This document shows positions 1 to 8,367 of a DNA stretch of 64,000 bases, piece by piece. The number at the start of each line of letters is the position of its first letter. Position 1 is the stretch's first letter. A program made the translations under genes and the position numbers. The notes below the pieces were generated by a model. The model ran no database searches, was not told the DNA's origin, and saw only the letters and a program-made list of their open reading frames with translations. Source of the stretch: Amycolatopsis alkalitolerans (GTDB taxonomy: Bacteria > Actinomycetota > Actinomycetes > Mycobacteriales > Pseudonocardiaceae); the NCBI RefSeq assembly GCF_006152065.1, contig NZ_VDFW01000032.1, positions 1 to 64,000 on the forward strand, in the 5' to 3' direction.

Positions 1-1
1 A

Positions 2-100
2 GCCAAAAAACAAGCCCTCGAAACCGCAGGCGTCAAAGTCGGCAAAACACCATCCGAAACCGCCGCACTGGCACGGAAGCTGTACGAGCAGCTGCACTGA
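2..100 (+). CDS. sucD: Succinyl-CoA ligase, alpha subunit (3' end only)
   Basis: Only the last 32 codons are present. The tail reads ...ETAGVKVGKTPSETAAL..., the conserved C-terminal pattern of SucD, which with SucC makes succinyl-CoA ligase (TCA cycle; succinyl-CoA to succinate with NTP synthesis). The identity is supported by the next genes, which follow the order sucD, DUF5336, perM, purN, purH known from Mycobacterium tuberculosis (Rv0952 to Rv0957). The visible codons use many A-ending triplets (AAA, CAA, GCA, ACA, CCA), unlike nearby genes. A strong hairpin terminator follows 12 nt after the stop. Confidence 0.85.
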   Translation, partial: AKKQALETAGVKVGKTPSETAALARKLYEQLH

Positions 101-112
101 CCCGCGGTCCGC

Positions 113-159
113 GTGAAACGGCCGGGCACCCGAGAGGGGGCTCGGCCGTTTCACTTTTA
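113..159 (+). terminator. Rho-independent-type terminator of sucD
   Basis: The arms 113-127 and 140-154 form a 15-bp stem with one mismatch, followed directly by TTTT. This is the classic hairpin plus T-tract and closes the sucCD transcription unit. Confidence 0.85.
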
Positions 160-262
160 CCAATCCGACCAAAATAGGCAGACCCCGAGCGGCGCGCGGC
201 CGGGGTCCATGCTTCACAGGAAACCCGACGCAACCGTTTGCCACCGCCATACGTCGGATAGC
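157..262 (-). repeat. Diverged copy of the dispersed palindromic element found at 11.8-12.1 kb
   Basis: Bases 157-190 match the reverse complement of 12074-12108 over 34 aligned positions with one single-base gap and three transitions; the shared core is AATCCGACCAAAA. Further along, CAACCGTTTGCC resembles TAACCGTTGCC in the other copies, and GTCGGATAG at 253-261 looks like the decayed second terminal arm (GGTCGGATTAG). It sits between the sucD terminator and the DUF5336 gene and contains a small internal hairpin (181-187 with 201-207). Seen in sequence; the function is unknown. Confidence 0.6.
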
Positions 263-338
263 CGAGGGGTGGCCGCGAACCTCGGCGCGCCCGGCGTACG
301 GTCACCGACTTTCGGGCAACACGACAGGAGAGCACGGA

Positions 339-1046
339 ATGACCTTCCCCAGTGGTGGGCCTGGCTACCCCCAGCAGAACCGGGGTGGCGGCGCACAACC
401 CAATCCTCAGGCGCCGGGTACCGGTGGTTTCCCGCAGCAGCAACAGGGTGGGCCGAGCCTGTCCTCGGTCAACCTTCCCATGGTGCTCACCCTGGTCGTG
501 GCGGTGCTCGGCGTCGTCAACTACTTCATCGGCTTCTCCGGTGAAGCCGCGGATTCCGACCAGGCACTGCTGTTCCTGCTGGTCGGTGGGCTGCTCGCAG
601 GGCTGGCGTTGCTGCCGAAGGGCCCGAAGGTGCTGCCGTTCGCGGTGCTGTTCAGCGTGCTCGGCGGGCTCTACGCGATCCTCGCGGTCGTCCGCGTGCC
701 ATCAGGGACCGACACGCCTGGAATCGTGACCGTGATCCTGATCCTGGGCATCCTGCAGCTTCTGGTCGCGATCGCCGCGCTGCTGTTCGAGTACAACCTG
801 ATCAAGCTGCCCGCACCCACGCCGAGACCCGCCTACCAGCCGTATGGTCAGCCTGGCCCGTACGGCCAGCCGCAACAGGGGCCGGAACAGCAGGGCCCGC
901 AAGGCACCCAGTACGGCGCGCCGGTGACACCGCAGTCGACGGTCTACGCCCCGCAACACGGCCAGTTCTACCAGCCACAGCAGCCCGAGTCCGGCTCCCA
1001 GCAGCAGCCCGGCACCCCGCCAGGTGGGTCCGGCCAGCAGGGCTGA
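339..1046 (+). CDS. DUF5336 membrane protein (34 kDa antigen / Rv0954 type)
   Basis: A 235-residue protein with a Gly/Pro/Gln-rich N-terminal segment (1-40), four hydrophobic segments (about 46-66, 78-95, 98-118, 126-150) and a long Pro/Gln/Tyr-rich cytoplasmic or surface tail (158-235) with repeated YGQP-type motifs. This arrangement is that of the DUF5336 family, whose mycobacterial member Rv0954 lies at the same place between sucD and perM and was described as a proline-rich 34 kDa antigen. The start ATG follows a good AGGAG with 8-nt spacing. A perfect hairpin terminator separates it from perM. Family assignment is firm; the molecular function is unknown, with links to cell division only by context. 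Confidence 0.8.
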   Translation: MTFPSGGPGYPQQNRGGGAQPNPQAPGTGGFPQQQQGGPSLSSVNLPMVLTLVVAVLGVVNYFIGFSGEAADSDQALLFLLVGGLLAGLALLPKGPKVLPFAVLFSVLGGLYAILAVVRVPSGTDTPGIVTVILILGILQLLVAIAALLFEYNLIKLPAPTPRPAYQPYGQPGPYGQPQQGPEQQGPQGTQYGAPVTPQSTVYAPQHGQFYQPQQPESGSQQQPGTPPGGSGQQG

Positions 1047-1062
1047 CTCCGTTCGGCAAAGC

Positions 1063-1094
1063 CAAAGGGCACCGCCACGGGGCGGTGCCCTTTG
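1063..1094 (+). terminator. Hairpin terminator after the DUF5336 gene
   Basis: A perfect 14-bp stem (1063-1076 with 1081-1094) with the tetraloop ACGG lies 16 nt after the stop codon. There is no T-tract, as is common in high-GC actinobacteria. Confidence 0.7.
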
Positions 1095-1201
1095 CGGCAT
1101 TCTGGGCAGGTAACCCCACTGGGTGAGCTGTGCGCGGGCCCACGTGCGGCAGGCGGCGTGCCTTACCCCGGCGGAGCTGCGCGAATGCGAAGGTGCGGGG
1201 C

Positions 1202-2677
1202 ATGCAGCTGCTCACCCCGAGACCCGCAGGCGAGAAAGAGGTGAACGACCTGCGCGAAACGGGTGAGCTGAGGGCCGCGACCCGGATGAAGATCGTCCTC
1301 GCGGCCGCGTTCTGGCCGTTGATCGCCGGCTACGCGCTCGTTGCGGCGCTGTTCGCGTTGGTCACCGCCCTCGCCTCGATCTCACACTTCTCCGTTCCCG
1401 GTGTCCTGAGCGCCGCGGGCCCTGGGTTGCTCGCGGCCTACCAGGTGCCGGTGACGATCTCCGGCGCCACCCTCGGTGTGCTGCCGTTGCTCGGCACCGT
1501 CGTCGTCGGCGCGCTGGTTGCCGGATCGGCCGCGCATTCCGCCGCGCGGCTCCGCTACCGGGAACCCGGCCAGGCGGTGAACGTGGTCGCGCCCATCGCC
1601 GCCACTCATGCGCTCGCCGGGATCGCCATCGCGCTCACCGTCGACTCCGCCCGGGTCAGCGTCGAACCGCTCACGGCATTCCTCGTGCCCGGGTTCGTCG
1701 CCGCACTGTGCGCGGTGGCGGGGGTCGCCAACCGGTGCGGCATCATCGCCGCCGCACGCGCGTACCTCGATCCCGTCGCGCTTCGCGGGTTGCGTACCGG
1801 CGCCCTCGGCATGGCCGGGCTGTTCGCCGTCGGTGCGCTCGTGTTCACCGCCGGTCTCACCGTCTCCGTGCACACCGCCGGGACGTTGTTCGCCGGCAAC
1901 GCACCGGGGTTCGGCAGCGGCGCCGGCATGCTGCTGCTGTCCATCGGTTACCTGCCCAACGCCGTGATCGGCACGCTCTCGTTCGTCGCGGGACCGGGGT
2001 TCTCGATGGGCTCGGTGTCGCTGACGCCGTTCAGCTATCGCGGTGGGAACGTGCCCGGGCTCCCGCTGCTCGCCGGGCTCCCCGAGCATGCGGCCCGCTG
2101 GTGGCCCGTGCTGATGTTGTTGCCGGCGGCCGTCGGCATGCTCGTCGGCTGGTCGTTGCGGAACAGCGACCGCGACCCGCGGGCCCGGCTGCGCACGGTC
2201 GGCATCGCCGGCGCGCTGATCGGGTTCGGCTGCGTCCTGCTCGGGACCCTCGCGGGCGGGCGGCTCGGCAACGGCAGCTTCGGCCCCGTGTCGATCCCGG
2301 TCGGACTCCTTTCGGTGGCCGCGTTCGGCTGGATCGTCGTCCCGGGCGGCCTGGTGGCCTGGTTCGCGGGCCCGCGCCGCGCGGCGGCACCGGACGCGCC
2401 CGAAGAACCAGAACTGGCATCGGAACCGGTCGACGGGGTCGAAGAACTCGACGAAGAGTCTGACGACGAAGAACCCAGAGAAGAAGAATCTTTCGAAGAA
2501 GACTCTTGCGAACAAGAGCCTGGCGCCGAAGAGCCTGATAACGAAGATGCTGAGTACGAAGAGGCTGGCGACCAAGAGGCTGGCGACCGAGACACTGGCG
2601 ACCAAGAGGCTGGCGACGAAAAGGTCGAGGCCGGGGAGCCGCTGCCCAGTTCCGAGGAGCCCGAACAGCCCGGCTAA
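1202..2677 (+). CDS. perM: PerM-like cell-division membrane protein (DUF6350)
   Basis: A 491-residue polytopic membrane protein with about ten hydrophobic segments between residues 30 and 400, in the position of M. tuberculosis Rv0955 (PerM), directly before purN-purH. PerM is a DUF6350 membrane protein needed for persistence and linked to the divisome; function here is inferred from family and synteny. Start ATG 1202 is preceded by GAAGG; GTG 1241 is an alternative closer to the first membrane segment. The C-terminal 95 residues are an extreme acidic tail (Glu/Asp in nearly every second position) built from eleven pentapeptide units encoded by a 15-nt tandem repeat. That tail uses GAA/CAA/TCT codons unlike the rest of the gene and is probably a lineage-specific expansion. 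Confidence 0.75.
   Translation: MQLLTPRPAGEKEVNDLRETGELRAATRMKIVLAAAFWPLIAGYALVAALFALVTALASISHFSVPGVLSAAGPGLLAAYQVPVTISGATLGVLPLLGTVVVGALVAGSAAHSAARLRYREPGQAVNVVAPIAATHALAGIAIALTVDSARVSVEPLTAFLVPGFVAALCAVAGVANRCGIIAAARAYLDPVALRGLRTGALGMAGLFAVGALVFTAGLTVSVHTAGTLFAGNAPGFGSGAGMLLLSIGYLPNAVIGTLSFVAGPGFSMGSVSLTPFSYRGGNVPGLPLLAGLPEHAARWWPVLMLLPAAVGMLVGWSLRNSDRDPRARLRTVGIAGALIGFGCVLLGTLAGGRLGNGSFGPVSIPVGLLSVAAFGWIVVPGGLVAWFAGPRRAAAPDAPEEPELASEPVDGVEELDEESDDEEPREEESFEEDSCEQEPGAEEPDNEDAEYEEAGDQEAGDRDTGDQEAGDEKVEAGEPLPSSEEPEQPG
2453..2617 (+). repeat. Eleven degenerate 15-nt tandem repeats encoding the acidic PerM tail
   Basis: Units start every 15 nt from 2453. They encode EESDD, EEPRE, EESFE, EDSCE, QEPGA, EEPDN, EDAEY, EEAGD, QEAGD, RDTGD, QEAGD. 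The last four units are nearly identical (CAAGAGGCTGGCGAC), so expansion looks recent at the 3' side. A rotated, related 15-nt unit occurs at 34783-34872 in an unrelated gene. Confidence 0.85.
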
Positions 2678-2713
2678 CCTGGGTTGTACTTACCCGCGGG
2701 CGAAGGAGAGGCG

Positions 2714-3346
2714 TTGGAGTCCAGTCGATTGGACCTGCCCACGCCGTTGAGGGTGGTCGTGCTCGCGTCCGGATCGGGCACGCTCATGCAGGCGCTCATC
2801 GAGGCGACCCGGCAGCCGGAGTATCCAGCCGAGGTGGTCGCGGTCGGCACGGACCGGCACAGCGCCGAGGCGCTGGCCAAGGCCGCTCAGGCCGGTGTGC
2901 CCACCTTCACCGTGCGGCTGCGGGACCATCCCGACCGCGCCGCCTGGGACAAGGCGCTCGTCGATGCCGTCGCCGACTATCGCCCCGATCTGGTGGTGTC
3001 CGCTGGCTTCATGAAGCTGCTGGGCTCGAGCTTCCTCTCCCGCTACGAGAACCGGGTGATCAACACACATCCTGCGCTGCTGCCGTCGTTCCCCGGGATG
3101 CACGCGCCGGCCGACGCGCTGGCGATGGGCGTCAAGGTGAGCGGGGCCACGGTGCATTTCGTGGACGGCGGGATCGACGCCGGCCCGATCATCGCGCAGG
3201 AGGCCGTCGCGGTCGAGACCGATGACGACGAAGCCACGCTGCACGAGCGGATCAAGGTGGTCGAGCGGCGGCTGCTCGTCGAGGTGATCGAACGGCTGGG
3301 CCGAGGTGGATGCACGGTGGACGGACGGAAGGTGATTTTGCGGTGA
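2714..3346 (+). CDS. purN: Phosphoribosylglycinamide formyltransferase
   Basis: This 210-residue enzyme transfers the formyl group of 10-formyl-tetrahydrofolate to GAR in purine synthesis. The N-terminal GSGTLMQ loop binds phosphoribosyl substrate. The catalytic triad is visible as N117 and H119 in [13 protein letters not shown] and D155 in [10 protein letters not shown], with the same spacing as N106/H108/D144 of the E. coli enzyme. TTG 2714 is chosen as start because AAGGAG lies 5 nt upstream; TTG 2684 would add ten residues without a better site. The 3' end overlaps purH by GTGA, indicating translational coupling. Confidence 0.93.
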   Translation: MESSRLDLPTPLRVVVLASGSGTLMQALIEATRQPEYPAEVVAVGTDRHSAEALAKAAQAGVPTFTVRLRDHPDRAAWDKALVDAVADYRPDLVVSAGFMKLLGSSFLSRYENRVINTHPALLPSFPGMHAPADALAMGVKVSGATVHFVDGGIDAGPIIAQEAVAVETDDDEATLHERIKVVERRLLVEVIERLGRGGCTVDGRKVILR

Positions 3347-4896
3347 GTGGACGGCGGGCGGTCAAGCGGGCGCTGATCGGCGTTTCGGACAAGGCGGGGC
3401 TGCTGGAGCTCGGCACCGGCCTGCACGCCGCGGGGGTGGAGATCGTGTCCACCGGCGGCACGGCGAAGACACTCGCCGACGCCGGGGTCCCGGTCACCCC
3501 GGTCGAGCAGGTCACCGGGTTCCCGGAATCCTTCGACGGCAGGGTGAAGACGCTGCACCCGCGCGTGCACGCGGGCCTGCTGGCCGACCGGAACCGGCCG
3601 GAGCACGTCGAGCAGCTGCGCGAACTGGACATCGCGCCGTTCGACCTGCTGGTGGTCAACCTGTACCCGTTCCGGGAGACCGTCGCGTCGGGTGCGAGCC
3701 CCGAGGACTGCGTGGAGAACATCGACATCGGTGGGCCCGCGATGGTCCGTGCCGCGGCGAAGAACCACGGCAGTGTCGCGGTCGTGGTCGAGCCGAAGCG
3801 CTACGACTGGGTGCTGGAACGCGTCCGTGACGGCGGGTTCGACTTCGAAGACCGCAAACGCCTTGCCGCACAAGCCTTCGCGCACACCGCCGCCTACGAC
3901 ATGGCCGTGTCGGCGTGGTTCGCGAACGCCTACGCGCCCGCGGACGATTCCGGGTTCCCCGACGTCACCGGCGCCACCTGGGAGCGTGGCGAGATCCTGC
4001 GCTACGGCGAGAACCCGCACCAGAAGGCCGCGGTGTACAAGCACTGGCGGGACGGGCTCGCGCACGCCGAACAGTTGCACGGCAAGGCCATGTCCTACAA
4101 CAACTACGTCGACACCGATGCCGCGCGCCGGGCCGCCGCGGACTTCGACGCGCCCGCGGTCGCGATCATCAAGCACGCCAACCCGTGCGGGATCGCGGTC
4201 GGCGCGGACGTGGCCGAGGCGCACCGGAAGGCACACGCGTGCGACCCGGTTTCGGCCTACGGCGGGGTCATCGCGAGCAACCGGCCCGTCACGCTCGCGG
4301 CGGCCGAGCAGATCGCCGAGGTGTTCACCGAGGTCGTGCTCGCCCCGTCCTTCGCCGAAGACGCGCTGGAAGTGTTGCGGCAGAAGAAGAACATCCGGCT
4401 GCTGCGGCTGCCGGAACTGCGCAACCCGGATCCGGTCGAGTTCCGCCCGATCTCCGGCGGCATGCTCGTGCAGACCGTGGACCGGATCGACGCCCCCGGC
4501 GACAGCCCTGCGAACTGGAGGCTCGCGACCGGTGAAGCAGCGGACGCGGAGACGCTCGCCGACCTCGAATTCGCCTGGCGGGCGCTGCGTTCGGTGAAGT
4601 CGAACGCGATCCTGCTCGCGAACGGGCGAGCCACGGTCGGGGTCGGGATGGGGCAGGTCAACCGCGTCGACTCGGCCCGGCTGGCGGTGCAGCGCGCCGG
4701 GGAGCGGGCCAAGGGTTCGGTCGCGGCCTCGGACGCCTACTTCCCGTTCCCCGACGGCCTCGAGGTGCTTCTCGAGGCAGGCGTGCGGGCTGTCGTCCAG
4801 CCGGGTGGTTCGATCCGGGACGCCGAGGTCATCGCCGCCGCCGAGGAGGCCGGTGTGACCATGTACCTCACCGGAACGCGCCACTTCACGCACTGA
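3343..4896 (+). CDS. purH: Bifunctional AICAR transformylase / IMP cyclohydrolase
   Basis: A 517-residue enzyme catalysing the last two steps to IMP. The N-terminal MGS-like domain ([15 protein letters not shown]..., [16 protein letters not shown]) is the cyclohydrolase; the C-terminal part is the transformylase with the catalytic Lys-His pair at K277-H278 in KHANPCG. Start GTG 3343 overlaps the purN stop codon (GTGA) and has GGAAGG about 8 nt upstream; the in-frame ATG 3310 lies inside purN and is unlikely. The tail [12 protein letters not shown] is typical of PurH. The gene ends in a palindrome shared with the convergent methyltransferase. Confidence 0.95.
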   Translation: MSGRRAVKRALIGVSDKAGLLELGTGLHAAGVEIVSTGGTAKTLADAGVPVTPVEQVTGFPESFDGRVKTLHPRVHAGLLADRNRPEHVEQLRELDIAPFDLLVVNLYPFRETVASGASPEDCVENIDIGGPAMVRAAAKNHGSVAVVVEPKRYDWVLERVRDGGFDFEDRKRLAAQAFAHTAAYDMAVSAWFANAYAPADDSGFPDVTGATWERGEILRYGENPHQKAAVYKHWRDGLAHAEQLHGKAMSYNNYVDTDAARRAAADFDAPAVAIIKHANPCGIAVGADVAEAHRKAHACDPVSAYGGVIASNRPVTLAAAEQIAEVFTEVVLAPSFAEDALEVLRQKKNIRLLRLPELRNPDPVEFRPISGGMLVQTVDRIDAPGDSPANWRLATGEAADAETLADLEFAWRALRSVKSNAILLANGRATVGVGMGQVNRVDSARLAVQRAGERAKGSVAASDAYFPFPDGLEVLLEAGVRAVVQPGGSIRDAEVIAAAEEAGVTMYLTGTRHFTH

Positions 4897-4920
4897 GGCC
4901 GGGCGGGGGCGGGCCTCAGT
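4892..4920. terminator. Bidirectional terminator palindrome between purH and the methyltransferase
   Basis: Perfect 9-bp arms ACTGAGGCC (4892-4900) and GGCCTCAGT (4912-4920) enclose a G-rich 11-nt loop. Each arm contains the stop codon of one of the two convergent genes, so both genes end inside the hairpin. Confidence 0.65.
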
Positions 4921-5755
4921 GCTTGCGGCCCACCCCCGCGATGGCCAGGGTGCTCGCGGGATCGCCGTCGAACGGCGGCTCGTCTTCGCTGGCGAGTTCC
5001 GGACGCCATTCGGTGGTCCAGACCAGTCCTGGTTCGATCAGTTCGAAGTCACCGAAGAACGCCTGCACCTCGTTACGGCCGCGAAGGTGGGCGTTGCTGG
5101 TCGTGGCCACGTAGCGCGCGGCGACCTCCTGCAGGGCCGGCGTGGTGTCCTCGTCCGTGCAGTGGCTGAGTACCAGCAACGACCCGGAGGGAAGCTGATC
5201 GCGGTACGCGGCCAGCATCCGCTCCGGTCGCTGGTCGGGCACGACGAAATGCAGCAGGGCGGTGACCAGCAGGCAGATCGGCTGCTCGGGATCCAGCCCG
5301 CCCATCTGGACGACCCGCTCCCACAGTTCGAGCCCGTCGAAGAAGTCGGCGTCGATGGCGAAATGCCGCTGGGGGTCGGCGGTGTCGGCGAGCAGGATCT
5401 GGGCGTGCGCCCGCGCCACGGGGTCGTTGTCGACGTAGACGACGCGCACGTCGTGGTCGTTTTCGTCGGCGATCTCGTGCACGTTGCCCTGGGTGGGCAA
5501 ACCCGACCCGATGTCGACGAACTGCCGGATCCCGTGTTCCTGCCGGGCGTAGCGCACCGCCCGGCGCACGAATGCCCGGTTCTCGCGGGCGAAGATCCGG
5601 GCTTCGGGCATCATGTCGACCATCCGCTGCCCGAATTCGCGATCGATCGCGTAATTGTGCCGTCCGCCGAGGTAGAAGTCGTACACCCGCCCGGTGCTGG
5701 GCCGGCTCAGGCTTGAGGCCAACGTCTCGCGCGCGGTGTCGAGATCTTCAGACAT
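4916..5755 (-). CDS. SAM-dependent methyltransferase, DUF574 / Methyltransf_19 family
   Basis: A 279-residue protein with the features of the actinobacterial DUF574 family: N-terminal [18 protein letters not shown], the SAM-binding [16 protein letters not shown] (residues 79-94) and the second strand VYVDNDPVA (107-114). No signal peptide. The start ATG has GGAGG upstream with good spacing. Members of this family are abundant in Streptomyces and Pseudonocardiaceae, mostly with unknown substrates, sometimes near natural-product genes; nothing here identifies a substrate. It is convergent with purH and divergent from the imu operon. Confidence 0.85.
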   Translation of the reverse strand: MSEDLDTARETLASSLSRPSTGRVYDFYLGGRHNYAIDREFGQRMVDMMPEARIFARENRAFVRRAVRYARQEHGIRQFVDIGSGLPTQGNVHEIADENDHDVRVVYVDNDPVARAHAQILLADTADPQRHFAIDADFFDGLELWERVVQMGGLDPEQPICLLVTALLHFVVPDQRPERMLAAYRDQLPSGSLLVLSHCTDEDTTPALQEVAARYVATTSNAHLRGRNEVQAFFGDFELIEPGLVWTTEWRPELASEDEPPFDGDPASTLAIAGVGRKH

Positions 5756-5864
5756 GGCCCGTCCTCCAACGAAAAAGCACCGGATGTGTCGCGCATCTTA
5801 CGGCAACACCCGATCTCGACATGCGCGGCATCAGAGTGCAAACAGGGGTGGTGACGGGGCCCGC

Positions 5865-5893
5865 TTGACAGCGGGGCGGGAGCGTTGCAGACT
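5865..5893 (+). promoter_or_regulatory. Promoter of the imuA-imuB-dnaE2 operon
   Basis: A consensus -35 TTGACA (5865-5870) is separated by 17 nt from CAGACT (5888-5893), a TAnnnT-type actinobacterial -10. Transcription should begin near 5900, inside or next to the SOS box, leaving a leader of about 95 nt before imuA. Confidence 0.7.
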
Positions 5894-5900
5894 GAACGAG

Positions 5901-5916
5901 TCGAACATCAGTTCGA
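5901..5916. promoter_or_regulatory. LexA SOS box
   Basis: TCGAACATCAGTTCGA is an exact match to the actinobacterial/Bacillus-type LexA operator TCGAAC-N4-GTTCGA. It overlaps the predicted transcription start downstream of the -10 element, so LexA binding would block initiation and DNA damage would induce the mutasome genes. Confidence 0.9.
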
Positions 5917-5995
5917 CTCATCGCCTTCCCCGCGGTGACGGTTTTCCCATCTTGCTCGATCGGGTGGGGCAGGTGCCGAGGGGGAGGTGAGTGCG

Positions 5996-6799
5996 GTGCC
6001 GGCGGTTCTGTCTGAGGTGAGCGAACCGGGTTCGGGCCAGGTGGTCGCTCTGCCAGGCCGGGTGAGCGTCGCCGAGCTGGCCTCCTTACCGGGAGTCAGC
6101 ACGGCCGGCCGGGTGGCGCGCGCCAGGGCGAGGGCCCGGCGGGCGGCGGAGCGTGTCCTCATCCAGGGGGCGGAGCAGGTTCTGCCCGTGCGGGAGGACC
6201 TGCGCGATCTGCTGCCGGACGGCGGCCTGCGGCGGGGCAGCACGGTGCTGGTGCGCGGCTCGACCTCGCTGCTGTTCGCGTTGCTGGCGGAGGCAACGGC
6301 GGCCGGGTCGTGGGCGGCCGCGGTGGGGCTGCCGCATCTCGGCCTGGTGGCGGCGGGAGAGCTCGGGGTCGAGATCGGTCGGCTGGCGCTGGTGCCCCGG
6401 CCCGGGGCGGAGTTCGCCTCGGTGATCGCAGCGCTGCTCGACGGTATGGACCTCGTCGCGGTCGTTCCGGGCGGCACGGCTGCCCCGGTGGCGCGGCGGC
6501 TTTCGGCCCGTGCGCGCTACCGGGGAGCCGTGCTGCTGTCGCTGGGGCCGTGGCCGGGTGCGGAACTGGAGCTCGAATACGAGACCGGCCAGTGGACAGG
6601 GCTCGACGCGGGGGCGGGGCGGCTGCGCTCTCGGCAGGCGGGGATTCGCGTCACCAGCAGGCAGACCGCGCACCGGCCTCGGTTCGCCGAGCTGATGCTG
6701 CCGGAGCCGGAGGACGCCGTCCCGGGGCGGGTGGCCTTCCCCGAAGTTCCCGCCCCGCGAACCGGTCACGAGGCCTGGGCCGAGGAGGGCGTGGGATGA
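5996..6799 (+). CDS. imuA: ImuA' mutasome accessory protein (RecA-like fold)
   Basis: A 267-residue protein in the first position of the SOS operon. It corresponds to mycobacterial ImuA' (Rv3395c), a RecA-related protein needed with ImuB and DnaE2 for damage-induced mutagenesis. Around residues 75-95 the segment GSTVLVRGSTSLLFALLAEA occupies the place of a P-loop but lacks the GxxxxGK[ST] pattern, so ATP hydrolysis is doubtful. GTG 5996 is preferred because GGGGAGG lies about 8 nt before it; GTG 5987 would sit immediately on the same ribosome site. The stop overlaps the imuB start (ATGA). Confidence 0.85.
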   Translation: MPAVLSEVSEPGSGQVVALPGRVSVAELASLPGVSTAGRVARARARARRAAERVLIQGAEQVLPVREDLRDLLPDGGLRRGSTVLVRGSTSLLFALLAEATAAGSWAAAVGLPHLGLVAAGELGVEIGRLALVPRPGAEFASVIAALLDGMDLVAVVPGGTAAPVARRLSARARYRGAVLLSLGPWPGAELELEYETGQWTGLDAGAGRLRSRQAGIRVTSRQTAHRPRFAELMLPEPEDAVPGRVAFPEVPAPRTGHEAWAEEGVG

Positions 6800-8367
6800 A
6801 CCCGCCCATCCGGTTGCTCGCCGTATGGTGCCCGGACTGGCCGGTGGTCGCCGCAGGGGCTGCCGCCGGGGTGCCGGCGCATCTGCCCGCCGCGGTGTTC
6901 GCCGCCAACCGGGTCATCGCCTGCTCGCCCGCGGCCAGGGTGGCCGGGGTCCGGCGTGACATGCGGCGCCGGGAAGCCCAGTCCCGCTGTCCGGAGCTGG
7001 CCGTCTTCGCCGTGGACGGGGGCCGTGACGCGCGGCTGTTCGAGCCCGTCGCGGCCGCCGTGGAGGAGCTGGCCGTCGGTGTCGAAGTGGTGCGGCCCGG
7101 TCTCGTGGCGGTGCCGGCCGACGGGGCGGCCGGCTACTTCGGCGGTGAACAGGCGCTGGCCGAGCGGCTCATCGACCAGGTTGCCGCCCGCGCGGGGGTC
7201 GAGTGCCAGATCGGCATCGCCGACGGGCTGTTCGGGGCGACGCTCGCCGCGCGCCGGTCGGCGATCGTCGATCTTGGGTCCACAAAGGACTTCCTGGCCC
7301 CGATGGGCATCGGGGTGCTCCGGCAGCAGGAGAACGACCGTGGCGAACTCGTGGATCTGTTGCACCGCTTGGGTTTGCGCACCCTCGGTGCGTTCGCCGC
7401 GCTCACCGAGCGGGACGTGCTCTCCCGTTTCGGCCACGAGGGGCTGCTCGCGCACAGGCTGGCCAACGGGCTGTCCGAACGGCCGCCACACCGCCGCCGC
7501 CCGTCGCCGGAGCTGTCCGCCTTCATCGAGTTCGACCCGCCGCTGGAGCGGGTGGATTCCGCCGTCTTCGTCGCCAAACCGCTCGCCGAGCGTTTCCACG
7601 CCGGGCTCGCCGCGCACGGGCTCGCCTGCACCCGGCTCGGCATCTACGCCGCCACCGAGGGCGGCGAGGAGCTGAGCCGGGTCTGGCGCTGCGCGGAACC
7701 CCTTGGCCCGCACGGGATCGCCGCCCGGGTCCGCTGGCAGTTCGAGGGCTGGCTGAACTCCGGGACCCGGCCGACGGCGGGTGTCGTCCGGTTGCGGCTC
7801 GACCCCGAGGAGACCATCGAGGGGGACTCCCTGCAGCTCGGCCTCTGGCGTGGCGGCGCGGTCGGCGGGTCCAGCGAGCAGGACGAGCAGGCGGGCAGGG
7901 TGCTCGACAGGGTGCAGGGCCTGCTGGGTCCGGAAAGCGTGTTCACCGCCGTGCTCGACGGTGGCCGGGGCCCCGCCGAGCGGGCCCGGCTGGTGCCCTG
8001 GGGCGACCGTCGTGAGGTGACGAGCCCACCGGAAATGCCCTGGCCAGGCCGGTTGCCGGCGCCGTCCCCGGCGACGGTGTTCGCCGAACCGGTGCCGGCG
8101 CGGGTCGTCGACGTGGCGGGCGAGCCGGTCGCGCTCACCCGCCGCCGCGAGCTCGCTGCCCCGCCGTCGGTTGTAGTGCTGCCCGGCACGCGGCCGCGGC
8201 AGGTCCTGGACTGGGGCGGTCCGTGGGTGGCCGAGCCGGTCTGGGGTGAGCCAGGCGGTCAGGTCCGGATCCAGGCGCTGCTGGCGGGCGATCCGGCGCT
8301 GGCGGTGCTGCTCACCGGCACTTACCAGGAAATTCCCGAATGGACAGTCGAGGGAGTGTACGACTGA
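6796..8367 (+). CDS. imuB: ImuB, catalytically inactive Y-family polymerase homologue
   Basis: A 523-residue Y-family-like protein. Mycobacterial ImuB binds the beta clamp and brings DnaE2 to stalled forks. The N-terminal strand reads LLAVWCPDWPVVAA instead of the D-x-D metal site of DinB, and the usual SxDE acidic pair is replaced by VPADGAAGYFGGE near residue 110-120, so the polymerase centre is lost, as in other ImuB proteins. A helix-hairpin-helix region (LHRLGLRTLGAFAALTERDV, around 190-210) and a little-finger-like region follow. The start overlaps imuA by ATGA with GAGGAGG upstream, and the stop overlaps the next micro-ORF (TGATG). Confidence 0.9.
   Translation: MNPPIRLLAVWCPDWPVVAAGAAAGVPAHLPAAVFAANRVIACSPAARVAGVRRDMRRREAQSRCPELAVFAVDGGRDARLFEPVAAAVEELAVGVEVVRPGLVAVPADGAAGYFGGEQALAERLIDQVAARAGVECQIGIADGLFGATLAARRSAIVDLGSTKDFLAPMGIGVLRQQENDRGELVDLLHRLGLRTLGAFAALTERDVLSRFGHEGLLAHRLANGLSERPPHRRRPSPELSAFIEFDPPLERVDSAVFVAKPLAERFHAGLAAHGLACTRLGIYAATEGGEELSRVWRCAEPLGPHGIAARVRWQFEGWLNSGTRPTAGVVRLRLDPEETIEGDSLQLGLWRGGAVGGSSEQDEQAGRVLDRVQGLLGPESVFTAVLDGGRGPAERARLVPWGDRREVTSPPEMPWPGRLPAPSPATVFAEPVPARVVDVAGEPVALTRRRELAAPPSVVVLPGTRPRQVLDWGGPWVAEPVWGEPGGQVRIQALLAGDPALAVLLTGTYQEIPEWTVEGVYD

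Noticed and set aside
3043-4893. 616-codon open frame antisense to purH
   Set aside because: It mirrors purH codon structure in a high-GC genome, is rich in Arg/Gly/His/Pro without any domain, and purH is certain.
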